A DNA stretch of 64,000 nt, taken from Legionella tucsonensis. Lineage in GTDB: Bacteria > Pseudomonadota > Gammaproteobacteria > Legionellales > Legionellaceae. Location of the stretch: positions 682,001 through 746,000 of the forward strand of contig NZ_LNZA01000001.1 of assembly GCF_001468035.1 (NCBI RefSeq), given 5' to 3'. The translations under genes were made by a program, and so were the position numbers. The notes below the pieces were generated by a model, which saw only the letters and a list, made by a program, of their open reading frames with translations, made no database searches and was not told the DNA's origin. Positions 56,868 to 64,000 of this stretch are shown here, one piece after another (the stretch's first letter is position 1; each line of letters opens with the position of its first letter).

Positions 56868-57502
56868 TTTTTCTATCCTTAATTTAATACTCATACTCCA
56901 TCTCGGTGTACGTCTTAAAAACTTATCTAACAGTTTTATTAAGATTTCACTTTTTATAGAATATAGGAATGGTCAAACTCCATAGGCCACAAAGGCTTCA
57001 AGTGTTATCATTGAATTTTTCATTAATACAAAGAGAACACTCTTGATTTTTATTTTTATTGATAAACGTTTTGAATATGCAACAAGATAGGTTTTACTCT
57101 CCAATAGTAATATTCTAAGCACTTGTGTCCTTTATTTTTACTTTTTGACTCAACTTTGAGTGCGCTGAATCAAAAATCAGTAAACCAGAGTGAGCAAAAA
57201 AAGTCAACTTTGTTTTTTTGTTGTGAGAAAGAAGTTCATTATTTTATTTCGATATAGGCTTATTAGTGCTTTTCCAATCAGCATTATGATGATAATTCTG
57301 TTTCTTTAGATAAATGTCTATTGTGAAGCTTTTGCATGACTTGAGAGTTGTGCCAGGAATGTCTGGAGTAATAGCTGCAGTATCTGAGTAGGGTGCGGTG
57401 GATAAAAGTGAATAATTAAAGCTGATTGATTTTTCTTCATATCAAGGCGGATTCATTTAATCAAATACAAAATTGAATAAAATAATTACTTAAGAAAGTT
57501 CA
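56868..57502. other. 635 bp intergenic region
   Basis: AT-rich DNA between two minus-strand genes. No gene, dispersed repeat or strong hairpin seen. Confidence 0.4.
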
Positions 57503-58060
57503 CTAGGGGTAGTGAATAATATCGTGAAATCGAACGATATTTGTAGTTGTATTTCGGTATCCGTGTGGCTGGCTGGCTTCAAAACGAAGACCTTCGCCTT
57601 GATGTAGCATTTGCCAAGTATCATAAATTAGAATGTCCATAATACCCTCCAGTACGATGACATGTTCAATGACTCCATGCTTATGGGCTGGTGATAAGTG
57701 TTCACAACCAGGTAATAGTTCGATCACAAAAAGTTCAAAATTTAATTGGTTATCAAAAGGAAAAAGAGGTAATACACGAATTTTTTCATCACTAGGATGA
57801 ATCTGTTGTGCAAGTCCTGTTCGATAAACGGGTTGATTAAAATGAGTTTGTAATTCTTCGATAAATGAGGAAAAAGAGGTTTGAAAGCCACTGGCAATTT
57901 TCCATAAAGTAGCAATTGTGGGGCTTGATTCTTCTCGCTCGATTTGCCCTAACATGGCCTTGCTTACGCCTGTGGCTGCTGCAGCTTTATCGAGGCTCCA
58001 ACCACGCTCTTTGCGTAGATTTTTTAAAGTGAAAGCAATGTGTTTGTATAAAGATTCCAT
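57503..58060 (-). CDS. XRE-family regulator with cupin domain
   Basis: A 185-residue transcription factor. The helix-turn-helix occupies residues about 8-65 (LKNLRKERGWSLDKAAAATG, VSKAMLGQIEREESSPTIAT) and a cupin sensor fills the C-terminal half (LSPAHKHGVIEHVIVLEGIM, LRFEASQPHGYRN). Such regulators bind small metabolites in the cupin. It is divergent from the DUF2000 gene, and the shared gap contains GCGTT-type palindromes that are its probable operator. Confidence 0.9.
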   Translation of the reverse strand: MESLYKHIAFTLKNLRKERGWSLDKAAAATGVSKAMLGQIEREESSPTIATLWKIASGFQTSFSSFIEELQTHFNQPVYRTGLAQQIHPSDEKIRVLPLFPFDNQLNFELFVIELLPGCEHLSPAHKHGVIEHVIVLEGIMDILIYDTWQMLHQGEGLRFEASQPHGYRNTTTNIVRFHDIIHYP

Positions 58061-58068
58061 AAATTGTT

Positions 58069-58118
58069 GTGCGTTATAGCGTACAATGATAATATAAATT
58101 ATTATGCGTTAAAACGCA
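58069..58118. promoter_or_regulatory. candidate operator of the XRE-cupin/DUF2000 pair
   Basis: TGCGTT-AA-AACGCA (58105-58118) is a perfect palindrome. A second, weaker GTGCGTTATAGCGTAC lies at 58069-58084. AT-rich TATAATTTATAT-like sequence between them (TAATATAAATTATT) suits divergent -10 elements. Confidence 0.65.
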
Positions 58119-58153
58119 CGAATTGTGAAGCACATGATTTTAGGAGTTTTATA

Positions 58154-58576
58154 ATGGTAACAGAGCGATTTAAGAATAAATTGGTGGCGGTACTTAATAA
58201 AAGTATTGAGCCTGGTAAAGTCATGAATGCTTTGGCACATATGTGTATTGGCTTAGGTTCTGCTATTGGCCAAGAGAGGTTGCGTCTTACTGATTATCGT
58301 GATGCTGATGGAAATTCACATCCTTTTATTTCCGAAATTCCTTTTATCATTTTGGCAGATAATTCAAATAAAATTAGAAAGCTGCGTACAGAAGCAAAAG
58401 CAAATGATATTTTATGCAATGATTTTACCGATACGATGACTGTTGGTACTTATCAAGAGCAAATTGAACGAACGGCACAGGTTAATGACAGAGCTCTGAT
58501 TTACTATGGCATTGTTTTGTTTGGGGATTGGGATGTGGTAACCGAGCTCACTAGAAAGTGTTCTTTGTGGCGATGA
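58154..58576 (+). CDS. DUF2000 domain protein
   Basis: A 140-residue cytoplasmic protein. The DUF2000 pattern is clear: KLVAVLNKSIEPGKVMNALA, HMCIGLG at the start and NDFTDTMTVGTYQEQIERTA, LIYYGIVLFGDWDVV at the end. Family function is unknown; the fold resembles peptidyl-tRNA hydrolase 2. The start is the ATG at 58154 behind TTTTAGGAG. An upstream in-frame extension to 58064 would overlap the operator. Probably controlled by the divergent regulator. Confidence 0.85.
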   Translation: MVTERFKNKLVAVLNKSIEPGKVMNALAHMCIGLGSAIGQERLRLTDYRDADGNSHPFISEIPFIILADNSNKIRKLRTEAKANDILCNDFTDTMTVGTYQEQIERTAQVNDRALIYYGIVLFGDWDVVTELTRKCSLWR

Positions 58577-58618
58577 TGGGTTGGTGATGACTATGGATGA
58601 AGGAAGATAAATGTTTAC

Positions 58619-58647
58619 AGTTCATTAGAGACTCAATGAACTTTTTT
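58619..58647 (+). terminator. intrinsic terminator
   Basis: AGTTCATT-AGAGACTC-AATGAACT followed by T5 after the DUF2000 gene; AT-rich but perfect stem. Confidence 0.75.
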
Positions 58648-58974
58648 AAATATCCCTTATGTCAGCCTACTTTTATCCCGATTAGCTTCGGGAGTAGATT
58701 TAATCCTAGCGAACCACTCAACAATGAGTGACAAAAAATTGTCATTATTTCGGTCGTTGACTGTGTTTCCAATACGTTGCAAAATATTTTCAAAAATATT
58801 AGTTAAGAAGCTACAAAATACAATCAAGTAAATGCCCATCATTTAAAAGATCTAAGAAAAAATATCTTCGAAATCCTCAGGCATTTCTTTTTAGGTGTTT
58901 TTTCTTTTATATTATCTTTTCAATGCTGGTTTGCTAGAACGCTAGGTCTTAAGCTAATTGGTGGAGATATATCG
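58648..58974. other. 327 bp upstream region of HtrA paralogue 2
   Basis: Contains a 61-codon minus-strand frame (58657-58842) that has a hydrophobic start but no ribosome site and no recognised family; it is not accepted. The last ~30 bases (GGTCTTAAGCTAATTGGTGG, then AGATATATCG) match the leader of the paralogue at 41978. Confidence 0.4.
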
Positions 58975-60048
58975 ATGGCAAAACAACGGCTTATATATTT
59001 TATTTCTTTTGTTTTATACTTTATTTTGGTTTTCCCAGGGTATAGTTTAAATTTAGACTCACTTCTTCCTGATGAACAAAATACAGTAAAAGTTTTTCAT
59101 GAAGCGTCACCTAAAGTAGTTTATGTTCACAGATTGGCAACAGTCACCAATCCTTCTTTTGAGAAAATGCAAGTTAAAGATGGGGCCGGTTCTGGAATTA
59201 TCTGGAATAACAGCGGGTATATTGTCACGAATTATCACGTTATTAAGGGAGCGGATAAGTTGGCAATTACTTTGGGTAAAATGACAGTTCCGGCAAAAGT
59301 GGTTGGAGCAGAGCCTCGTAAAGATATTGCTGTTTTAAAGGTCGAAGCACCGCAAGCGTTGGTTTTATTAAAACAATTTACCCCATTTCAAATAGTCCAT
59401 CTTAATGATCTAATAGTGGGTCAAAAGGCGATTGCAATAGGTAATCCTTATGGTTTGGATCATAGCTTATCTAAAGGAGTGATTTCTGCTTTAGGTAGAA
59501 AAGTTCCTGGGGTCGGTGGGGTTACGATTCGGAATATGATCCAAACAGATACTCCAATTAATCCTGGTAATTCTGGCGGGCCATTATTGAACAGTTCTGG
59601 TCAGTTAATTGGAATGAACACCATGATTTACTCTTCTTCAGGTTCATCTGCTGGAATTGGTTTTGCTGTTCCTGCTGATGATATTGAGCGCATCGTAACG
59701 CAAATTATCAAAAATGGGCGAGTGATATTGTCTGGAATAGGTATTCAAAGTGTTCCATCTACTATTGCACGTCAATTGGGTATATATAAAGGGATATTGA
59801 TTTCAGATGTTTTACCTAATACCCCTGCTTCTCAAGCACATTTAAGAGGTACTCATCGAGATGCTTGGGGACGAATCGTACTAGGTGATATTATTATAGC
59901 GCTTAATGGTCATGCAGTTCGTAACTATGATGAGTTATATAATATGCTCACGGAAATAAAAGTGGGGGACCAAGTGACCGTTTCCATTGTGCGTGATAAT
60001 AAGCAAATGGATATACAAATAAAAACTATAGATATAGCAGGAGTATAG
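58975..60048 (+). CDS. HtrA/DegP-type serine protease, paralogue 2
   Basis: A 357-residue exported S1C protease with one PDZ domain, collinear without gaps with the protein of 41978-43051. The signal region MAKQRLIYFISFVLYFILVF is the most divergent part. The triad is His88 (VTNYHVIKG), Asp117 (PRKDIAVLK), Ser200 (NPGNSGGPLL). PDZ: GDIIIALNGHAVRNYDELYN. Being directly upstream of hsp20 and away from the 42 kb copy, it may respond to different stress. The identical leader motif GGTGGAGATATAT points to a duplication that included the 5' region. Confidence 0.93.
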   Translation: MAKQRLIYFISFVLYFILVFPGYSLNLDSLLPDEQNTVKVFHEASPKVVYVHRLATVTNPSFEKMQVKDGAGSGIIWNNSGYIVTNYHVIKGADKLAITLGKMTVPAKVVGAEPRKDIAVLKVEAPQALVLLKQFTPFQIVHLNDLIVGQKAIAIGNPYGLDHSLSKGVISALGRKVPGVGGVTIRNMIQTDTPINPGNSGGPLLNSSGQLIGMNTMIYSSSGSSAGIGFAVPADDIERIVTQIIKNGRVILSGIGIQSVPSTIARQLGIYKGILISDVLPNTPASQAHLRGTHRDAWGRIVLGDIIIALNGHAVRNYDELYNMLTEIKVGDQVTVSIVRDNKQMDIQIKTIDIAGV

Positions 60049-60124
60049 GCAGTAAACGTCTATATATATTACAGCTTGTTCAAAGTGTCCAATGTCGGCG
60101 AGAAATCGTCGGTTTTCTGTAGTC

Positions 60125-60193
60125 TCTTGCTCTCTTAAAACGATCTAAAAGATGGCGCGCAGGGATAATCGATTTATTACTAAGAGAGCAAGA
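60125..60193. repeat. 13 bp inverted repeat upstream of hsp20
   Basis: TCTTGCTCTCTTA (60125-60137) and TAAGAGAGCAAGA (60181-60193), perfect arms 43 bases apart, immediately 5' of the sigma-32 promoter. Could terminate the protease transcript or bind a regulator. Confidence 0.55.
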
Positions 60194-60209
60194 AAAAAAC
60201 TTTTGAACC

Positions 60210-60238
60210 CTTGAAATGAAACCATCACGACCCTATTT
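60210..60238 (+). promoter_or_regulatory. sigma-32 (RpoH) heat-shock promoter of hsp20
   Basis: CTTGAAA (60210-60216), 14 bases, CCCTATTT (60231-60238): consensus CTTGAAA-N(11-16)-CCCCATNT. It lies about 36 bases before the ATG. Confidence 0.8.
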
Positions 60239-60273
60239 TTAGATTATCCAAAAACACTAATCAAGGAGATACT

Positions 60274-60711
60274 ATGAATACTTTACGAAGAACATTACCT
60301 ATGTATCAAGAAATGAATAACCTACTGGAAAACTTTTTTAATCCACAACGAGAGGATGCCTCTTTTATTGAAACAAGTACGTGGGCTCCTCTTGTGGATA
60401 TCAAAGAAGAAAAAGACCGCTTTGTTGTACTTGCTGATATTCCTGGTGTAAAAAAAGAAGACATCGATATTTCTTTGGAGCAACATGTCTTGACTTTAAA
60501 AGGAGAGCGGCATTTTGAAAAGTCAGAAGAGAGCAATGGTTATACACGCAGAGAGCGAGCTCAAGGTCAATTCTACCGACGTTTTAGTCTGCCACAAACC
60601 GCAGATGATTCAAAAATCACAGCACGTTATGCGCATGGAGTACTTGAAATTTCAATTCCTAAAAAAGAAGCGGCTACTGAGAAAAAAATAGCAATTACCT
60701 TAGAAGAGTGA
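60274..60711 (+). CDS. Hsp20/alpha-crystallin small heat-shock protein
   Basis: ATP-independent holdase chaperone of 145 residues. The alpha-crystallin domain covers about 40-130: WAPLVDIKEEKDRFVVLADI, PGVKKEDIDISLEQHVLTL, RRERAQGQFYRRFSLPQ, and YAHGVLEISIPKK. The I-x-I motif is close to the end (KKIAITLEE). AAGGAG is the ribosome site. A sigma-32 promoter controls it. It resembles the Legionella GspA stress protein, but I cannot assign the name with certainty. Confidence 0.95.
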   Translation: MNTLRRTLPMYQEMNNLLENFFNPQREDASFIETSTWAPLVDIKEEKDRFVVLADIPGVKKEDIDISLEQHVLTLKGERHFEKSEESNGYTRRERAQGQFYRRFSLPQTADDSKITARYAHGVLEISIPKKEAATEKKIAITLEE

Positions 60712-60719
60712 TTGTTCAA

Positions 60720-60749
60720 GCAACGTAGGTTTGGTAAAGCCTACGTTGC
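60720..60749 (+). terminator. hairpin after hsp20
   Basis: GCAACGTAGG-TTTGGTAAAG-CCTACGTTGC, perfect 10 bp stem directly after the stop; no U-run. Confidence 0.5.
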
Positions 60750-60946
60750 CGAGCTGACAGCATTTACAACCAGGTTCGGATGGCAAATGGTTGAGCAGCT
60801 AGACAAAACGCCCCTTAATGCCATACACCATGCTTGACAATAACTCATAGATATGGCCCCTGATTCCGGTTTAAAACTTTTTCATTTTCTATCAATTTAT
60901 TGGAGAGATTGATAAATTAGAATATTGCTTTCTGCTTGAGATTTAT

Positions 60947-62365
60947 ATGACTATTGCCTTAGTCTGGTTTCGACATGATTTAAGATTGAACGATAATCCC
61001 GCATTCATCGAGGCGTGCTCTCATCATCAGTTTGTTATTCCGCTCTATATTTATGATGAAAAGAATAGTGTCTTAGGAGGAGCACAAGGATGGTGGCTTT
61101 ATCATAGTCTGACTTCTTTAAGCAACTCCCTGGCACAACTTGCATTAAATCTCATTTTTCGCAAGGGCGATCCTTTAGAAATTATTTTAGACTTGGTTAA
61201 GAAAGCTTCTGTGAGCTCGGTGTATTGGAATCGATGTTATGAACCTGACGCTATTTTGCGTGATAAAAAGATTAAAACAACTTTGTTGGAGCAGGGTATT
61301 GAAGTCCAAAGTTTTAATGGAAGTGTACTTCATGAACCTTGGACGATTAGAAATAAAAGCGGTAATTATTTTAAAGTGTTTACTCCTTACTGGAAACACT
61401 GCAAACAAATTCTTAATATTCAACCCGCTATGTGTTTAGAGCATCGTCCATCTGGAATTGAAGTTCAAAGTGATAAGCTTTTAGACTGGAAATTATTACC
61501 CACTATCAATTGGGCAGCGCGATTTAATGACTATTGGACTCCCGGAGAGTGCGGTGCCCAACATAAGCTTCATGAGTTTATTGAATATCAACTTAATGGT
61601 TATAAAAAAAATCGAGATTTTCCTATAAAAAATGCGACATCACGTTTATCACCCCACTTGCATTTTGGCGAAATTAGTCCATCGACAATTTTAAGGGCAA
61701 TTGAACTGGTAAAGTTTGATCCAGATTGTGATTTAGTCTCAGCAGAGCATTTTATATCAGAGCTGGGATGGAGGGAGTTTTCAGTTTATTTACTTTATCA
61801 TTTCCCAAAACTTCCATCTGAGAATTTCCGGAAAGAGTTTGATGCATTTCCTTGGTATAACGATGAGCAATTATTATCAAGCTGGCAAAAGGGTTTAACT
61901 GGTTATCCAATAATAGATGCAGGGATGAGGGAGTTATGGGCAACAGGCTATATGCACAATCGTGTCCGTATGGTTGTTGCATCCTTCCTTACCAAGGGAT
62001 TGCTCATTGATTGGCGTTTGGGCGCAGATTGGTTTTTAGATACTCTTGTAGATGCAGATTTAGCAAATAATAGCGCAAGCTGGCAATGGGTGGCAGGATG
62101 TGGTGCTGATGCAGCACCTTATTTTCGAATTTTCAATCCAGTGTTACAAAGTCAAAAATTCGATCCTGATGGCAGTTATATTCGTCATTGGGTTCCAGAG
62201 CTTTCTCAATTAGAAAATCAATCAATCCATGCTCCTTGGGAGTCTGTTGATTCACAGTGGATTTATATAAATACAAATTATCCCATGCCAATTATTAATC
62301 ATCATGATGCAAGGGCAAGGGCTTTAAATTATTACAATCAGTTAAAAAGGAAGAACCTCAAATGA
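60947..62365 (+). CDS. phrB: deoxyribodipyrimidine photolyase
   Basis: Light-dependent repair of cyclobutane pyrimidine dimers; 472 residues, class I. N-terminal antenna domain begins ALVWFRHDLRLNDNPAF. The FAD domain includes SRLSPHLHFGEISP, ELGWREFSVYLLYHF, and the signature HNRVRMVVASFLTKGLLIDW, DADLANNSASWQWVAGCG. The Trp residues of the electron-transfer chain are in place. The gene stands alone between hsp20 and the hibernation factor. Confidence 0.96.
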   Translation: MTIALVWFRHDLRLNDNPAFIEACSHHQFVIPLYIYDEKNSVLGGAQGWWLYHSLTSLSNSLAQLALNLIFRKGDPLEIILDLVKKASVSSVYWNRCYEPDAILRDKKIKTTLLEQGIEVQSFNGSVLHEPWTIRNKSGNYFKVFTPYWKHCKQILNIQPAMCLEHRPSGIEVQSDKLLDWKLLPTINWAARFNDYWTPGECGAQHKLHEFIEYQLNGYKKNRDFPIKNATSRLSPHLHFGEISPSTILRAIELVKFDPDCDLVSAEHFISELGWREFSVYLLYHFPKLPSENFRKEFDAFPWYNDEQLLSSWQKGLTGYPIIDAGMRELWATGYMHNRVRMVVASFLTKGLLIDWRLGADWFLDTLVDADLANNSASWQWVAGCGADAAPYFRIFNPVLQSQKFDPDGSYIRHWVPELSQLENQSIHAPWESVDSQWIYINTNYPMPIINHHDARARALNYYNQLKRKNLK

Positions 62366-62589
62366 TTCCTACTTTTTTTATATTTGGCTACAACAACGCG
62401 CTGAGAAAGTAAAAAACAATGACTCAACCTCCAAAAATCACGACTATTGATTTGGAGGCTGAAAATATAGAATACTATCTCTATCAATGCACATATCTAG
62501 ACCACGTCATGAATAGATTAAATTTCAAGAGATAAAGAGAGTTATTTTTAATCTATCGTAGGCAGATAAAATATACCTAACAGAGCTTT

Positions 62590-62623
62590 TAGCGGGGGCA
62601 GTGCTAAAGCAGTTGCCCCGCTA
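62590..62623. repeat. GC-rich hairpin in the phrB-HPF gap
   Basis: TAGCGGGGGCA and TGCCCCGCTA pair with one bulged G around GTGCTAAAGCAGT. Between convergent genes; a terminator candidate without a U-run. Confidence 0.5.
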
Positions 62624-62652
62624 GCAGTATATAGGAAAAATATTATTTATTT

Positions 62653-63018
62653 TCAATGGTCTTGTATCTCTGCATGCATATAATGCCCACTAATCGTGAA
62701 AGGATATCTTTTGGATGTAGCTTTTCTTTTAAATTGTTTTTCTAATAATTTCTCAATAGCAGCAAAACAATCACGTAGTGTAATATATAGATTTTGGTTT
62801 TGTTTTCTACTGCTTAATTCCTTGCCTCGTAGAGTCATATTAATAATCACGCTAAATATTTTCCCTTTATTTCTATGATTTTCTTCCCTATCGATGACCA
62901 CTCTACAATGACTTATTTTTCTATAGATTCTTTTGAGTTTGTTATAACGTTTATGGATATGGCATTCAATTGCCGATGAGTATGAAACAGAACGAAATAT
63001 TATTTGAACTGATGACAT
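62653..63018 (-). CDS. ribosome hibernation-promoting factor (HPF/RaiA family)
   Basis: A 121-residue S30AE-domain protein that blocks the decoding centre in stationary or stressed cells. The beta-alpha-beta order is visible: VQIIFRSVSYSSAIECHIHK, ISHCRVVIDREENHRNKGK, FSVIINMTLRGKEL, and the second helix LRDCFAAIEKLLEKQFKRK. It is longer than the short HPF (about 95) because of the C-terminal KRYPFTISGHYMHAEIQDH extension. AGAGGATTTAAGCT is the ribosome site. Confidence 0.85.
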   Translation of the reverse strand: MSSVQIIFRSVSYSSAIECHIHKRYNKLKRIYRKISHCRVVIDREENHRNKGKIFSVIINMTLRGKELSSRKQNQNLYITLRDCFAAIEKLLEKQFKRKATSKRYPFTISGHYMHAEIQDH

Positions 63019-63428
63019 AGCTTAAATCCTCTTAATTTTAAATTAATTTTTAAAAATAAAACAAAAAAATTTTTCAATTTAATGGTAAGAGATGAAAGGT
63101 ATATTTTACTTCTTAAGTAGCTGTTATTAATCCTCCTTATAAAATACGTTGTGATTAATCTATAGGAACATTTAAGTAAAATTTCAATGCTTGTTTTAAA
63201 AAAATTTTAGTGGAAATGGTAATCCCTCCATTTTTAACTCTTAGGGTAACTTGGAGGAAGCTGAGTATGATATTTTTATGAGGTTAGAGACGTGATAGTT
63301 CATGGAGTTACGACATATCAGACATATTACTCACATTCATGAGATTCTGAGCTATAATTAATACAATATGTTTGAAATTTGTATTAAATGGTTGATTTGT
63401 TTCTATGCTTTAAATGGAGGTCATAAAT
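63019..63428. other. 410 bp intergenic region
   Basis: AT-rich divergent promoter region between the hibernation factor and the 63429 gene. No gene, repeat or clear promoter read. Confidence 0.4.
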
Positions 63429-63644
63429 ATGTTCCTATCTACTGTGAAAAATCTCTACGAAGCTCGAGTTAAAATTGGGAATCATATAATCTCAAAAATT
63501 ACGGGAATAAAAGCTGACCCTTTAAAGGTATATTTGAGCGTACAATGTGATTTGGAGTCTTCAGGAGCTAAAGGAGAACTCATAGATCTTATTACTGGTA
63601 GAATTATTTACGCATGCCGTAAGCAAACCATTGTAGATAAATAA
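63429..63644 (+). CDS. small hypothetical protein (71 residues)
   Basis: Starts at ATG 63429 with GGAGGT at the right distance; an ATG at 63414 contains that ribosome site and is therefore unlikely. The protein (MFLSTVKNLYEARVKIGNHI and LESSGAKGELIDLITGRIIY) is mixed alpha/beta with no signal peptide. Not recognised. It lies within the stress module, but no function can be inferred. Confidence 0.6.
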   Translation: MFLSTVKNLYEARVKIGNHIISKITGIKADPLKVYLSVQCDLESSGAKGELIDLITGRIIYACRKQTIVDK

Positions 63645-63679
63645 TTAAAAATGGAAAATAAGACAGGGTTACACTAAAA

Positions 63680-63796
63680 ATGATGAAAAAAAATCAAAAA
63701 ATTGATAAATACTACCCCCATCCTCTAATCCCAGGCCAAGGAGAAATCGCGAAAAGCATGGGGGAATATGCCTTGAGTCGATACGGAAAATCATGA
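63680..63796 (+). CDS. possible small protein (38 residues)
   Basis: MMKKNQKIDKYYPHPLIPGQ followed by GEIAKSMGEYALSRYGKS. Composition is protein-like and it ends 16 bases before the convergent stress-protein stop. The ribosome site is weak (ACAGGG, about 11 bases upstream). No family recognised. Confidence 0.35.
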   Translation: MMKKNQKIDKYYPHPLIPGQGEIAKSMGEYALSRYGKS

Positions 63797-63812
63797 ATTA
63801 TTGTGATTTAAA

Positions 63813-64000
63813 TTAGCCTTGTGGTGGCAGCTTTGGAGGAACGGCAAGCATATCCACAGTACTAAGATGGAGAATCCTTTTCGCAACACTTCCCATAAGC
63901 AAGTAATGCAACCTTGATTTACTCTGTGTGCCAAATGCCAACAAATCAGCGTTCCATTTTTGGGTTTGTCTAATAATGCAATCAGCATAGTAACCACCAA
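63813..64000 (-). CDS. universal stress protein, N-terminal part outside window
   Basis: C-terminal 61 codons of a UspA-family protein reading in from the window edge: YYADCIIRQTQKWNADLLAF, GTQSKSRLHYLLMGSVAKRI, LHLSTVDMLAVPPKLPPQG-stop. The ATP-binding G-x(2)-G-x(9)-G(S/T) pattern of the family appears as a variant, FGTQSKSRLHYLLMGSVAKR, in which the first glycine pair is altered. Stop at 63815-63813. Another longer minus-strand frame here (to 63791) is out of register and not coding. Confidence 0.82.
   Translation of the reverse strand, partial: GGYYADCIIRQTQKWNADLLAFGTQSKSRLHYLLMGSVAKRILHLSTVDMLAVPPKLPPQG

Noticed and set aside
58657-58842. 61-codon minus-strand frame upstream of HtrA paralogue 2
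   Set aside because: No ribosome site and no recognised family; could be a remnant but not supportable.
62419-62535. 38-codon plus-strand frame after phrB (MTQPPKITTIDLEAENIEYY...)
   Set aside because: Weak ribosome site, contains an imperfect CCTCCAAA/TTTGGAGG hairpin, no support beyond being open.
63791-64000. Long minus-strand frame at the window end
   Set aside because: Out of register with the universal stress protein motifs, which read in the frame stopping at 63813.

Overview
The window reads as chromosome of a Legionella-type gammaproteobacterium. The DNA is AT-rich, and the housekeeping genes (valS, glyA-nrdR-nusB-thiL-pgpA, dnaB-alr, dapD-dapE, nadE, mutY) sit beside lineage markers: a stand-alone type II secretion gspC/lspC gene, a flgA-flgM-flgN cluster, a 17 kDa-antigen-like lipoprotein, and several large proteins of unknown function with coiled coils, membrane hairpins, acidic C-termini or helical repeats, as is common among Dot/Icm-secreted effectors. 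The genus assignment is inference from gene content; no rRNA or tRNA gene was seen.

Layout. 1-6.1 kb: a truncated acyl-CoA synthetase divergent from an SDR-hutI pair, then a DUF3298 protein coupled to an OPT transporter. 6.4-14 kb (minus strand): valS and an RND efflux pair. 14-20.5 kb (plus strand): small secreted proteins and lipoproteins, then glyA, nrdR, nusB, thiL, pgpA and an AI-2E/PerM permease. 20.6-28.9 kb: an outer-membrane barrel, an effector-like orphan, nadE, a SWIM-SNF2 helicase and a DUF2147 protein. 29-39.7 kb: dnaB, alr, the surface-antigen lipoprotein, dapE/dapD, a cystathionine gamma-synthase/lyase, gspC with a Sel1 lipoprotein, a methyltransferase and mutY.

40-47.4 kb holds two orphans ahead of an HtrA-type protease, an isochorismatase-fold hydrolase, a second SDR, a predicted clan CD cysteine peptidase (His-Cys dyad, acidic tail) and the flagellar flgA/flgM/flgN genes. 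Readable sigma-54-like and sigma-28-like promoters precede flgA and flgM. 47.5-57 kb is the most accessory part: a cytochrome c5, two L,D-transpeptidases, a two-hairpin coiled-coil protein, a LysR-family remnant, a 956-residue protein with about eleven ~31-residue helical repeats, and a PARG-like macrodomain protein.

57.5-64 kb looks like a stress module: a divergent XRE-cupin/DUF2000 pair with a palindromic operator, a second HtrA paralogue nearly identical to the one at 42 kb, an Hsp20 gene with a clear sigma-32-type promoter, photolyase, a ribosome hibernation factor and the end of a universal stress protein.

Intergenic DNA carries several dispersed families: a CCTGGGTGCAGCGAAGCG palindrome family (about eight copies or fragments), larger MITE-like inverted-repeat elements, and a GC-rich degenerate coding remnant present at two places (about 18.8 and 51.4 kb). 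No insertion sequence or CRISPR array was found.
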